Translations under genes and position numbers: made by a program
In this document: positions 25,898 through 33,101 of the stretch, one piece after another
Numbering within the stretch: the first letter of the stretch is position 1
Layout of the letters: the number at the start of each line of letters is the position of its first letter
The notes under the pieces: model-generated
Database searches by the model: none
Told to the model about the DNA's origin: nothing
What the model saw: only the letters and a program-made list of their open reading frames with translations
Source of the DNA: JAOUEA01 sp040882605
GTDB lineage: Bacteria > Actinomycetota > UBA4738 > HRBIN12
NCBI GenBank assembly: GCA_040882605.1
Contig: JBBEAY010000047.1
Coordinates: 1 to 64,000 of the forward strand
Direction of reading: 5' to 3'
DNA: 64,000 bases

Positions 25898-26296
25898 GTG
25901 GAGTTCCCCGAAGAGCTTCGGTACACCCGAGAACACGAATGGGTTCGAGCCGAGGGGGAAGGAGGGGAGCGGGTCCGTGTGGGCATCACCGACTTCGCCC
26001 AGGGCGCGCTCGGCGACGTTGTCTACGTCGATCTTCCGCAGGTAGGAGCCAGGGTCGAGGCACACGAACCCCTGGGCGAGGTCGAATCGACGAAATCGGT
26101 CTCAGACGTGTACAGCCCTGTCGCCGGCACGATCCTCGAGCGGAATCCACTCATCGAAGAGCGGCCGGAGCTAGTGAACGAGCAGCCGTACGGAGACGGA
26201 TGGTTGGTGGTCGTCACGCCCGATGATCCGACGACGATCGAAGGGCTGCTCGATGCGGCCGGCTACCGCGTCTTTGCCGAAGGCTCTGGCGCATAG
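25898..26296 (+). CDS. gcvH: Glycine cleavage system H protein
   Basis: GcvH (132 residues) carries the lipoyl arm that shuttles the aminomethyl group between the P, T and L proteins. The lipoylated lysine is in VESTKSVSDVYSP, the expected context. Other family marks are YTREHEWV at the N-terminus and DGWLVV near the C-terminus. A strong SD, AGGAGGAG (25883-25890), is seven bases before GTG 25898. P protein subunits are encoded 5.5 kb further on; no gcvT is in the window. Confidence 0.95.
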   Translation: MEFPEELRYTREHEWVRAEGEGGERVRVGITDFAQGALGDVVYVDLPQVGARVEAHEPLGEVESTKSVSDVYSPVAGTILERNPLIEERPELVNEQPYGDGWLVVVTPDDPTTIEGLLDAAGYRVFAEGSGA

Positions 26297-26393
26297 TTCG
26301 GCGCCAAGACCCGCGCTGCATCGAGACTTGACCCTATCGACCCTCGGTCGAACCTCACGGTGTTCAACGGTCGAGGGTTGGCCGTTGATGCGG

Positions 26394-26422
26394 TTGAAGG
26401 TTCACTAACCCTGCGGTAACGT
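26394..26422 (+). promoter_or_regulatory. Promoter of the garA-merR-dacA genes
   Basis: TTGAAG (26394-26399) and TAACGT (26417-26422) are separated by exactly 17 bases, a housekeeping-sigma arrangement. It stands 77 bases before the garA start in the 203-base gap after gcvH. The gap also holds repeated GGTT/AACC words that could form a transcript structure. Confidence 0.6.
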
Positions 26423-26499
26423 CCAGGTCGCCGCCGGAGCACGGTCGCACCTTCGACCCCAACGCTTGGCGGGAGACCGAACCCGATGGGGACTCGACG

Positions 26500-26961
26500 T
26501 TGTTCTGTACCCGCTGTGGACATCCAAACAAAGACGACGCGCGCTTCTGCGCGTCGTGTGGTGCTCCACTGCACGGCGACCCCACGGTCTCGTTGACGCC
26601 GGTCGAGTCCGACGACGAAGCACATGATGAGTTCCCATTCCCTCACGACGAGCTAGACCCCGGCCAGGCTCTGGTTCTCGTGAAGCGGGGACCCAATGCT
26701 GGGTCGACATTCCTCATGCAGGAAGACCTCACGACGGTCGGGCGGGCGACCGACGCAGCCGTCTTCCTCGACGACGTGACGGTCTCGCGTGCCCACGCGG
26801 TGTTCGAGCGACGACCGGGGCCCGAATGGTTCGTGCGTGATGCCGGCAGTCTCAACGGCACCTACGTGAACGGTGAGCAGGTCGACGAGACGAAGCTCGC
26901 GCCCGGCGACGAGGTGCAGGTGGGCCGGTTCAAGCTCGTGTTCTTCTCGGCAGGGGAGTGA
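26500..26961 (+). CDS. garA: FHA-domain protein, GarA type, with N-terminal zinc ribbon
   Basis: This 153-residue protein joins a zinc ribbon (CTRCGHPN...CASCGAP, residues 3-24) to a C-terminal FHA domain (55-150) with the phosphothreonine-binding residues in VGRATD, TVSRAHA and SLNGTYVNG. GarA, when unphosphorylated, inhibits 2-oxoglutarate dehydrogenase and activates glutamate synthase in mycobacteria. The FHA part (VKRGPNAGS, FLDDVTVS) is strikingly GarA-like, and gcvH-garA-merR is the Rv1826-1828 order. In GarA the N-terminus carries an ETTSVF phosphosite; here DPTVSL follows the ribbon. The TTG start has GGGGA seven bases upstream; a nearby ATG at 26486 is out of frame. Confidence 0.87.
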   Translation: MFCTRCGHPNKDDARFCASCGAPLHGDPTVSLTPVESDDEAHDEFPFPHDELDPGQALVLVKRGPNAGSTFLMQEDLTTVGRATDAAVFLDDVTVSRAHAVFERRPGPEWFVRDAGSLNGTYVNGEQVDETKLAPGDEVQVGRFKLVFFSAGE

Positions 26962-27698
26962 TGGCGCAGATGGCTGGAACCCGCAACTACCAATCGATCG
27001 GCGAGGTCCTCGTGGCCGTCAAGACCGAGTTCCCCGACATCACGATCTCGAAGATCCGCTTCCTCGAGGCAGAGGGGCTCATCGAGCCCGAACGCACCCC
27101 GTCGGGATACCGCAAGTTCTACGTCGATGACGTCGACCGGCTGAAGTCGATCCTACGGATGCAGCGTGACGAGTATCTGCCACTCAAGGTGATCAAGGAG
27201 CGCCTGCTGAAGCAGGACGCCGACGGCGAAGGAGCCGAGGGCGAAGGAGCCGAAGGGGGGGAAGACGGCAGCGACGACGAGGCGATCGACGAGGGCCTCG
27301 CCGACGCCCCGACGGGCCTGCAGATGTCGATCGAGGAGATGTCGGCCGCCACCGGCGTGGAGCGCGATCGCATCAAGGATCTCGAGTCGTTCAGCATCGT
27401 GTGTTCCCACGGACCCGATGGCGCCCGCTACTACGACGGCGACGACTACATCGTGTTGTCGATCGTGAAGGACTTCTTCCGTTACGGCATCGAGCCCCGG
27501 CACCTCACGATGTACAAGCACTTCGCCGACCGGGAGTCCAAGTTCTTCGAGGATCTCGTGGCACCTCGCCTGCGGCAGAAGAACCCTGACGCGAGGCGCG
27601 TCGCGGCCGAGATGCTGGCTGATCTTTCGATCACCTCGCGCAAGCTCAAGCAGGCGCTGCTCCGCACGAACCTGGGCGAGGACCTGCGCGACGCGTGA
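26961..27698 (+). CDS. MerR family transcriptional regulator (Rv1828-like)
   Basis: This 245-residue protein has an N-terminal MerR winged helix (IGEVLVAVKTEFPDITISKIRFLE in part: ISKIRFLEAEGLI, PSGYRKFYVDDVDRL), an acidic glycine/glutamate linker encoded by a tandem repeat, and a C-terminal domain (YYDGDDYIVLSIVKDF) found in the Rv1828 family. It is a DNA-binding regulator of unknown ligand. The start is ambiguous: GTG 26958, ATG 26961 or ATG 26970, all close to GGGGAG 26953-26958. It is coupled to garA upstream and its stop overlaps dacA. Confidence 0.87.
   Translation: MAQMAGTRNYQSIGEVLVAVKTEFPDITISKIRFLEAEGLIEPERTPSGYRKFYVDDVDRLKSILRMQRDEYLPLKVIKERLLKQDADGEGAEGEGAEGGEDGSDDEAIDEGLADAPTGLQMSIEEMSAATGVERDRIKDLESFSIVCSHGPDGARYYDGDDYIVLSIVKDFFRYGIEPRHLTMYKHFADRESKFFEDLVAPRLRQKNPDARRVAAEMLADLSITSRKLKQALLRTNLGEDLRDA
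27225..27254 (+). repeat. 15-base tandem repeat in the MerR linker
   Basis: GGCGAAGGAGCCGAG (27225-27239) is followed at once by GGCGAAGGAGCCGAA (27240-27254). It encodes GEGAE twice, so copy number could vary without changing frame. Confidence 0.75.
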
Positions 27699-28990
27699 GT
27701 CCGCGCCGTCACCGATCGACGATCGGCGGCCCGAGGTCTGCGCTGGTCGCCGCCTCGGTCGCGACGGGCCTGCTCCTGCAGCTCGCCCTGCTGGGCGCCG
27801 CCTCGGCCGAACGGTCGGGCCCACCGTCGACGCCCGTACCCCCGAGGGGCTCGCCGTCCCCGTTCCCGCAATCGCTCGCGACGCCCGCCGACCCTGTCGC
27901 GGCGCCGAAGCTCGATGCGCCGGAGGCGATCCTCGCCGACCTCGACGACGGCCAGGTCATGTTCGTGAAAGCGCCCGAGGCCCGACGGCCCATCGCGAGC
28001 CTGACCAAAGTGATGACTGCCCTGATCGTCCTGGCACGCCGAGACCTGGACCACGTGGTCCAGGTATCACCGCATGCCATCTTCGACGATGACGACTACG
28101 GGGCCTCGTCGATCCTTGGTTTGCGTGCGGGGGAGCGAAGAACCGTTCGCGAGCTGCTCGACGCCCTCATGCTGCAGTCGGCTAACGATGCTGCCCTGGC
28201 GCTCGCGATCGATGTCGGCGGCAGCCAGCAGGGGTTCGTCGACCTGATGAACGAACGCGCCCGCACCCTCGGTCTTCGGCGCACGGAGTTCTTCTCACCC
28301 ACCGGCCTCGACGACCGCGGACGATCGACCGCCCGAGATCTGCTCGCGCTCACCCGAGCCGCATACGCGGTGCCTGGGTTCGGCCGCATCGTCGCGGCGA
28401 GGTTCCGTGAGATCGGAGCGCCCCAAGGCCCTCCGAGGCGGGTGCAGAACAGGAACGCGCTGCTCTGGCTCTATCCCGGTGCGATCGGCGCGAAGACCGG
28501 CTTCACCGCCGCGGCGGGCTACTGTCTGATCGCGATCGCGAAGCGTGAGGGCCGTCGCCTGATCGCGGTAGTGCTCGGCAACAGGAACGAGGCGTTCTCC
28601 GATGCGGCCACGCTGCTCGACCACGGCTTCGAGGGGTTCCAAGAGCAGACTTTCGTGCAAGAGGGCGAGGGCATCGGCACCGTCGCTATCCGCGGGGGCG
28701 CCGTTTCCGTCGAGCCTTCACGATCGATCACCTCGCTCGTACCGACGGCGCAGCTCGACAACGTGCGGGAACAGGTCGTGGTGCTTGCGGAAGCGGTCTT
28801 CCCTCCCGCACCGGGTGAGAGGGTCGGGACCATCAAGGTGTCGATCCCCGGCCTGACGCTGGGGTCGGCACCGCTGGTCGTGTCGCAGGTGCCCTCCCCC
28901 CCGCCCGCCGGCGACGAACCTTGGTGGCAGCGCGCGGCCGGCGCTGTGGGGCGAGCGGTCGGCGAGGCGTTCCAGGGTCTGGTCGGCTGA
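27695..28990 (+). CDS. dacA: D-alanyl-D-alanine carboxypeptidase (PBP5-like)
   Basis: This 431-residue exported serine carboxypeptidase trims the terminal D-Ala of peptidoglycan stem peptides. A signal peptide spans residues 1-38 (AALVAASVATGLLLQLALL-type core, AxA-like ASA end), then a proline-rich linker to about 68. Catalytic motifs are SLTK, SAN and KTG, all intact. The C-terminal 120 residues include a beta domain; a last amphipathic helix could anchor it. GTG 27695 overlaps the MerR stop, so the gene is coupled to the garA-merR transcript. Confidence 0.92.
   Translation: MSPRRHRSTIGGPRSALVAASVATGLLLQLALLGAASAERSGPPSTPVPPRGSPSPFPQSLATPADPVAAPKLDAPEAILADLDDGQVMFVKAPEARRPIASLTKVMTALIVLARRDLDHVVQVSPHAIFDDDDYGASSILGLRAGERRTVRELLDALMLQSANDAALALAIDVGGSQQGFVDLMNERARTLGLRRTEFFSPTGLDDRGRSTARDLLALTRAAYAVPGFGRIVAARFREIGAPQGPPRRVQNRNALLWLYPGAIGAKTGFTAAAGYCLIAIAKREGRRLIAVVLGNRNEAFSDAATLLDHGFEGFQEQTFVQEGEGIGTVAIRGGAVSVEPSRSITSLVPTAQLDNVREQVVVLAEAVFPPAPGERVGTIKVSIPGLTLGSAPLVVSQVPSPPPAGDEPWWQRAAGAVGRAVGEAFQGLVG
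28044..28065. repeat. Perfect 22-base palindrome within dacA
   Basis: ACCTGGACCACGTGGTCCAG plus GT reads the same on both strands, centred on CACGTG. It encodes DLDHVVQ with ordinary codons. It resembles parS only in the CCACGTGG centre. Confidence 0.7.
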
Positions 28991-29008
28991 GCTGTTCCCG
29001 AGGCCTGC

Positions 29009-29014
29009 TAGGCT
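29009..29014 (+). promoter_or_regulatory. -10 element of hpt (TAGGCT), leaderless arrangement
   Basis: TGCTAGGCT has an extended -10 and ends eight bases before the hpt ATG. Confidence 0.55.
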
Positions 29015-29022
29015 CGCCCGTC

Positions 29023-29601
29023 ATGACGGAGGTCGCGAGCGTCCTTTTCGGGCGCGAGGACATCCGCCGCCGAGTGCAGGAGCTCGGCCGCGCGATCGCC
29101 GGGGACTACGTGGGGCGAGAGCCGGTGCTCATCACGATCCTCAAGGGCGGCGCGGTGTTCCTCGCCGACCTCATGCGCTCGACGACGCCGCTGGTGGTCG
29201 AACCGCATTTCATGGCGATCAGCCGGTACGGCGATGCCAAGGAATCGCTCGGTCGCGTGCGCATACTGCTCGACATCGACATCGACCTCTCCGGTCGGGA
29301 CGTGCTGCTCGTCGAAGACATCGTCGACACGGGCCTCACCTTGCGTTATCTGCTGGGCGTGCTGCGCGCCCGCGGGCCAGCCTCGCTCGAGGTGTGTGCC
29401 TTGCTCGACAAGTCGGTGCGTCGTATCGCTCCGCTGGCGCCGCGCTACGTGGGCTTCGAATGCCCCGACCGGTTCGTGATCGGGTACGGGCTCGACTTCC
29501 AGGAGCGATACCGCAACCTTCCCGACATCGTGCAGGTCCACGATCTCGAGGCCCTCGAGGCCGATCCGCAACTCCTCGCGTCTCGGTTCGCCACCGTCTG
29601 A
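29023..29601 (+). CDS. hpt: Hypoxanthine(-guanine) phosphoribosyltransferase
   Basis: Purine salvage enzyme (192 residues) that joins hypoxanthine or guanine to PRPP giving IMP or GMP. The PRPP-binding motif VLLVEDIVDTGLTL is near residue 98; ITILKGGAVFLADL holds the loop I glycine pair, and GYGLDFQERYRNLP matches the family C-terminus. ATG 29023 is chosen since the upstream open frame overlaps dacA and the promoter. Confidence 0.94.
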   Translation: MTEVASVLFGREDIRRRVQELGRAIAGDYVGREPVLITILKGGAVFLADLMRSTTPLVVEPHFMAISRYGDAKESLGRVRILLDIDIDLSGRDVLLVEDIVDTGLTLRYLLGVLRARGPASLEVCALLDKSVRRIAPLAPRYVGFECPDRFVIGYGLDFQERYRNLPDIVQVHDLEALEADPQLLASRFATV

Positions 29602-29672
29602 TCGGCGCGAGGGCGAGAGGCCGTCACAGCCCGCCCCAGAGCGCTGCGGTTGCCCGAGCGTGGACCCGCGGT

Positions 29673-29678
29673 TACGCT
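29673..29678 (+). promoter_or_regulatory. -10 element of the DUF151 gene (TACGCT)
   Basis: TACGCT ends nine bases before the ATG of the bifunctional-nuclease-family gene; no SD is present between them. Confidence 0.45.
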
Positions 29679-29687
29679 CGCACGGCG

Positions 29688-30161
29688 ATGATCGAGATGG
29701 AACTCACAGGGGTGCGTGTCGAGCTCCCCACGAATCAACCCATCGTGCTGTTGCGCGAGCGTGGCGGTGAGCGTTATCTCCCCATCTGGATCGGCGCCGC
29801 CGAGGCGGCCGCGATCGCGCTCTCGTTGCAAGGGGTGGTCACGCCCAGGCCAATGACCCACGACCTGCTCCGCACGATCCTCGAAGACCTCGCGATCGAC
29901 GTCCGCCGCATCGAGGTGACCGAGCTCCGCGAGTCGACGTTCTTCGCGACGATCGCCATGAACCGCCAAGGCGAGGACTACGAGGTTTCCTCACGTCCGT
30001 CCGACGCGATCGCGCTCGCGGTGCGCATGTCGGTGCCGATCTTCGTGCACGAAGAGGTGCTCGAGGAAGCCTCGATCCTGATCCCCGAAGACGAGGACGA
30101 CGAGGTCGAGAAGTTCCGTGAGTTCCTCGACACCGTCACGCCCGAAGACTTCGCCGGCTGA
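29688..30161 (+). CDS. Bifunctional nuclease family protein (DUF151)
   Basis: This 157-residue protein is a BFN/DUF151 domain: LRERGGERYLPIWIGAAEAAAIAL at the N-terminus (seen in parts YLPIWIG and EAAAIAL), TATI-like ESTFFATI in the middle, and SRPSDAIALAVRMSVPIFV near residue 110. Plant and some bacterial members have been reported as nucleases; the cellular role in actinobacteria is unknown. The last 25 residues are strongly acidic. Rv1829 holds the same place between the MerR genes Rv1828 and Rv1830. Confidence 0.9.
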   Translation: MIEMELTGVRVELPTNQPIVLLRERGGERYLPIWIGAAEAAAIALSLQGVVTPRPMTHDLLRTILEDLAIDVRRIEVTELRESTFFATIAMNRQGEDYEVSSRPSDAIALAVRMSVPIFVHEEVLEEASILIPEDEDDEVEKFREFLDTVTPEDFAG

Positions 30162-30225
30162 TCGCGCGCGGCTCCTCGCTCAGGGGTGCCTCGCTAGGCG
30201 CCTCGTGCCGCTCCTTACACCCGGC

Positions 30226-30672
30226 TCAGGTGCAGAAGAAGAGGGTGACGTAGAGGCGGCCGCTGTCGTCGGTAGCCGAACCGACGGCCACCCGGTCGAA
30301 GCTCCGGTCGAGCACGTGGGTCCTGTGTGATGGGCTGCGCATGAACGCGCGCTGCAGGTCGTCGACGTCGCCGGTGGTGTAGCCGACGTTCTCCCCCCAT
30401 GTGAGGCATCGCACACCGTAGCGGCCGGGCCCCGATGAATGGAAGAGCCCGCCTCGACGGGCCATCGCCCGGGCGTGTCTGGTCGCGATCTGCTCGAGAC
30501 GATGAGCTCGTTCGAGCCGGCCTGCGGAGTGGTGGGCCCGGGCAGAATTCGTCTGTTTGAACATCTGCCAGGCGTAGTTCGGGGTCCGTGCCTGCGCGGC
30601 GGGCACGAGCGCGAGCGAGAGGCAGGCGGTGAGTGCGGCGATGGTTGCGGCGCGGCGGGGGGTTGGTGTCAT
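30226..30672 (-). CDS. Secreted CAP/SCP-domain protein
   Basis: This 148-residue protein begins with a signal peptide (RRAATIAALTACLSLALVPAAQA, cleaved after about residue 28). The mature part is a minimal CAP domain: HRLEQIATRHARAMARRGGLFH, the GENVGY motif, and HRTHVLDRSFDRVAVG, followed by a beta strand end. CAP proteins bind lipids or act as secreted factors; no enzymatic function can be claimed. The SD GAGGA lies just before the ATG. It is divergent from the second MerR gene, with three heptamer repeats in the gap. Confidence 0.87.
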   Translation of the reverse strand: MTPTPRRAATIAALTACLSLALVPAAQARTPNYAWQMFKQTNSARAHHSAGRLERAHRLEQIATRHARAMARRGGLFHSSGPGRYGVRCLTWGENVGYTTGDVDDLQRAFMRSPSHRTHVLDRSFDRVAVGSATDDSGRLYVTLFFCT

Positions 30673-30708
30673 GGTTCCTCGATCTCCTGCGATCCGGTGG
30701 TCATTCGG

Positions 30709-30761
30709 GACTAGGTGCAGACCACGGTGGTGACTAGGTCTTGGATCCGTTCCTGACTAGG
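30709..30761. repeat. Three GACTAGG heptamers at 23-base intervals
   Basis: GACTAGG occurs at 30709-30715, 30732-30738 and 30755-30761, each exactly 23 bases from the next, in the 243-base gap between the CAP gene and the MerR gene. The last two copies share a further T in front. They lie 37-89 bases upstream of the CAP start codon, a good place for a regulator binding array. Confidence 0.75.
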
Positions 30762-30824
30762 AAGGCATCGGGCATCGATGGGGTGAACTTGAGCGCCACG
30801 ATGCCGGGGCAGCTTGCGGAAGCG

Positions 30825-30853
30825 TTGACAGGCCCCGAGAACGGTCCTACGCT
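30825..30853 (+). promoter_or_regulatory. Sigma-70-type promoter of the second merR gene
   Basis: A consensus -35 TTGACA (30825-30830), a 17-base spacer and TACGCT (30848-30853) form the best-matched promoter in the window. The start codon of the MerR gene is 62 bases further on with SD GGGGAG (30905-30910), so this message has a leader. Confidence 0.75.
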
Positions 30854-30915
30854 GCTGAAACACATCAACGTGATTCTCGAGCTGTGATCGAGCAACTTCG
30901 TCATGGGGAGTCGTC

Positions 30916-31362
30916 ATGCATGAGCAAGGGTTCCGTGCGCCCGAAGCCAAGCGCATCGCGGGTATCTCGTACCGCCAGCTCGACTACTGGACCCGCACGG
31001 GCCTGGTGACGCCATCGCTCAACGATGCCCACGGGTCCGGCACCCAACGCCTCTATTCCTTCCAGGATCTCGCGACCCTGAAGGTGATCAAGAAGCTCCT
31101 CGACACGGGCATCTCGCTCCAACGCGTGCGCAAGGCGGTCGAGTACCTGCACGCGATGGAACGCCCTCCTCACGGCGTGACGCTCATGTCCGATGGGACG
31201 GGTGTGTACGAGGCCCATTCGCCCGAAGCGGTCGTCGACCTGTTGCGCAACGGCCAGGGCGTGTTCGCGATCTCCCTCGACGCTGTCTACAGCGATCTCG
31301 AGGACAGCGTGGCCTCGGCGGCGAAACCGCGGACCCGGCGGACCGCGGCCGGAGGGTCGTGA
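30916..31362 (+). CDS. MerR family transcriptional regulator (Rv1830-like)
   Basis: This 148-residue protein is a MerR regulator with an N-terminal winged helix (EAKRIAGISYRQLDYWTRTGLV, in parts AGISYRQLDYW and RTGLVTPS) and the RLYSFQDLATLKVIKKLLDTGISLQ segment. The C-terminal region (SPEAVVDLLRNGQGVFAI) is conserved in the Rv1830 group. It is driven by a consensus promoter and is translationally coupled to the nuclease-like gene by a GTGA overlap. Its targets are unknown. Confidence 0.9.
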   Translation: MHEQGFRAPEAKRIAGISYRQLDYWTRTGLVTPSLNDAHGSGTQRLYSFQDLATLKVIKKLLDTGISLQRVRKAVEYLHAMERPPHGVTLMSDGTGVYEAHSPEAVVDLLRNGQGVFAISLDAVYSDLEDSVASAAKPRTRRTAAGGS

Positions 31363-31790
31363 GCGCTCAGCTCGAGCACTTCGACGTCCCCCCTCTCAAG
31401 AGTGACACCCTCCGCTTCGCCCACGCCTCCGAGCGCCAGTTCGCGAAGCTGCTCGAGTTCTACGACATCGTCTGGGAGTACGAGCCCACATCGTTCGACA
31501 TCGACTTCGATAAGGAAGGCCGCGCGCTGCAGCGGTTCACGCCTGACTTCTACCTTCCGGAGTTCGACATCTACATCGAGATCACGACGCTCAATCAGAA
31601 GCTCGTGACGAAGAAGAACGGCAAGGTTCGGCGGCTCCGCGAGCGCTACCCCGAGGTCACGTGCAAGATCTTCTACCAGCGCGACTATCTTTCACTGGTC
31701 GCGAAGTACGGCCTCCAAGACGCTCGAACGCCGCACAACCTCGGCGCGGGCCACCGTGGCAGTCGTAGGGTCGATGGCTCCGTAGACTGA
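31359..31790 (+). CDS. PD-(D/E)XK-like nuclease-fold protein
   Basis: This 143-residue protein has the layout of a small restriction-endonuclease-fold enzyme: an N-terminal helix with ASERQFAKLLEFYDI, a strand with WEYEP, then FTPDFYLPEFDIYIEIT, where Asp63 and Glu74 match the PD and E of the PD-(D/E)XK motif, followed by a lysine-rich turn (QKLVTKKNGKVRRLR). The canonical lysine two residues after the glutamate is a threonine here; Lys81 or Lys84 might replace it. The function is unknown. It overlaps merR upstream and ends six bases before gcvPA. Confidence 0.72.
   Translation: MSAQLEHFDVPPLKSDTLRFAHASERQFAKLLEFYDIVWEYEPTSFDIDFDKEGRALQRFTPDFYLPEFDIYIEITTLNQKLVTKKNGKVRRLRERYPEVTCKIFYQRDYLSLVAKYGLQDARTPHNLGAGHRGSRRVDGSVD
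31783..31788 (+). promoter_or_regulatory. -10 element of gcvPA (TAGACT), leaderless arrangement
   Basis: TAGACT ends eight bases before the gcvPA GTG and overlaps the end of the nuclease-like gene. The same hexamer precedes tRNA-Pro. Confidence 0.5.
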
Positions 31791-31796
31791 CCCGAC

Positions 31797-33101
31797 GTGA
31801 GGTTCAGCCCACATACCGGCGACGAAGTTCGCGAGATGCTCGCGGCGGCCGGGCGTTCCTCGATCGACGACCTCTTCGCACAGATCCCCGGATCCGTCCG
31901 TCTCGCCCGGCCTCTCGCGATGCCCGACGGTGTGAGCGAGATGGAGCTCGCCGCCGACCTGCGCGACCTCGCGAGGCGCAACCGCAGCGCGGACGACCTA
32001 GTGTGCTTCGCGGGCGGCGGCGCCTACGATCACTACGTGCCCTCGGTCGTGTGGGCTCTGGCGGGGCGGAGCGAGCTCTACACGTCGTACACGCCCTATC
32101 AGCCGGAGCTGTCGCAGGGGGTGCTCCAGATCCTGTTCGAGTACCAGTCGATGGTCTGCGAGCTCACGGGCCTCGAGGTCTCGAACGCCTCGCTGTACGA
32201 CGGCGCGACCGCACTCGTCGAAGCCGTGCACATGACGATCGGCCGAGGTCGTTCCCGGGTGCTCGTGTCCCGTGGGGTCGACCCGCGTGCGGTGCAGGCA
32301 CTGCGCACCGCAGGCAGGGGAACGGGGTATGAGCCCGAATCGTTCGAGGGCGAGCCGCAGGTGAGCGACGACGTGGCCGCGGTGGTCGTGCAACACCCCA
32401 ACGTCTACGGCGTGCTCGAGCCGGTGCGAGAGCGCTTCGACGCGGCGCATGCCGGCGGCGCTACCGCGATCCAGATCTTCGACCCGCTCTCGCTCGGCGT
32501 GCTCGCCTCGCCGGGCGAGCTCGGCGCCGACATCGCCGTGGGGGAGGGGCAGGGGCTCGGGAACCACTTGAGCTACGGCGGGCCGTACCTCGGCATCATC
32601 GCGGGGCGCATGGCCGACGTCCGCAAGCTTCCCGGGCGCATCGTGGGCGAGACGGTCGACGTCGATGGACGAACCGGGTACGTCCTCACGTTGCAGGCTC
32701 GCGAGCAGCACATCCGCCGCGATAAGGCCAACTCCAACATCTGCACGAACCAGACACTGATGGCGATCGCAGCTGCCGTCTACCTGGCGTGGCTCGGCCC
32801 CGAGGGGCTCGCCGAGCTCGGGGGGCAGTGTCTGTCCAAGGCCGCCTATGCAGCTCAGGCGCTCACGAAGATCCCGGGGGTTTCGCTCTTATCCGGGGAG
32901 CCCTTCTTCAAGGAGTTCACCCTGCGCCTGCCCCGGTCCGCGGTCGAGGTCATCGATGCGATGGTCGAGCGAGGATTCCTCGCCGGTGTTGCGATGCCGC
33001 AAGCGGGCGATGACGTGCTGGTCGTGGCCCTGACGGAACGTCGCTCCCGAGACGAGATCGACGGCTACGTCGTAGCGATGGAAGAGGTGCTCGCGTCGTG
33101 A
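31797..33101 (+). CDS. gcvPA: Glycine dehydrogenase (decarboxylating) subunit 1
   Basis: N-terminal half of the split P protein (434 residues). With GcvPB it decarboxylates glycine and passes the aminomethyl group to GcvH. Family marks are FAGGGAYDHYVPSVV, YTPYQPELSQGVLQ, and SNICTNQTLMAI. The split form is usual in Firmicutes, archaea and Thermus, whereas many actinobacteria, including M. tuberculosis (Rv1832), have a single fused gcvP. The stop overlaps gcvPB as GTGA. Confidence 0.95.
   Translation: MRFSPHTGDEVREMLAAAGRSSIDDLFAQIPGSVRLARPLAMPDGVSEMELAADLRDLARRNRSADDLVCFAGGGAYDHYVPSVVWALAGRSELYTSYTPYQPELSQGVLQILFEYQSMVCELTGLEVSNASLYDGATALVEAVHMTIGRGRSRVLVSRGVDPRAVQALRTAGRGTGYEPESFEGEPQVSDDVAAVVVQHPNVYGVLEPVRERFDAAHAGGATAIQIFDPLSLGVLASPGELGADIAVGEGQGLGNHLSYGGPYLGIIAGRMADVRKLPGRIVGETVDVDGRTGYVLTLQAREQHIRRDKANSNICTNQTLMAIAAAVYLAWLGPEGLAELGGQCLSKAAYAAQALTKIPGVSLLSGEPFFKEFTLRLPRSAVEVIDAMVERGFLAGVAMPQAGDDVLVVALTERRSRDEIDGYVVAMEEVLAS

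Noticed and set aside
26486..26488. ATG as start of the garA-like gene
   Set aside because: It is out of frame with the zinc ribbon and FHA domain; TTG 26500 with GGGGA upstream fits.
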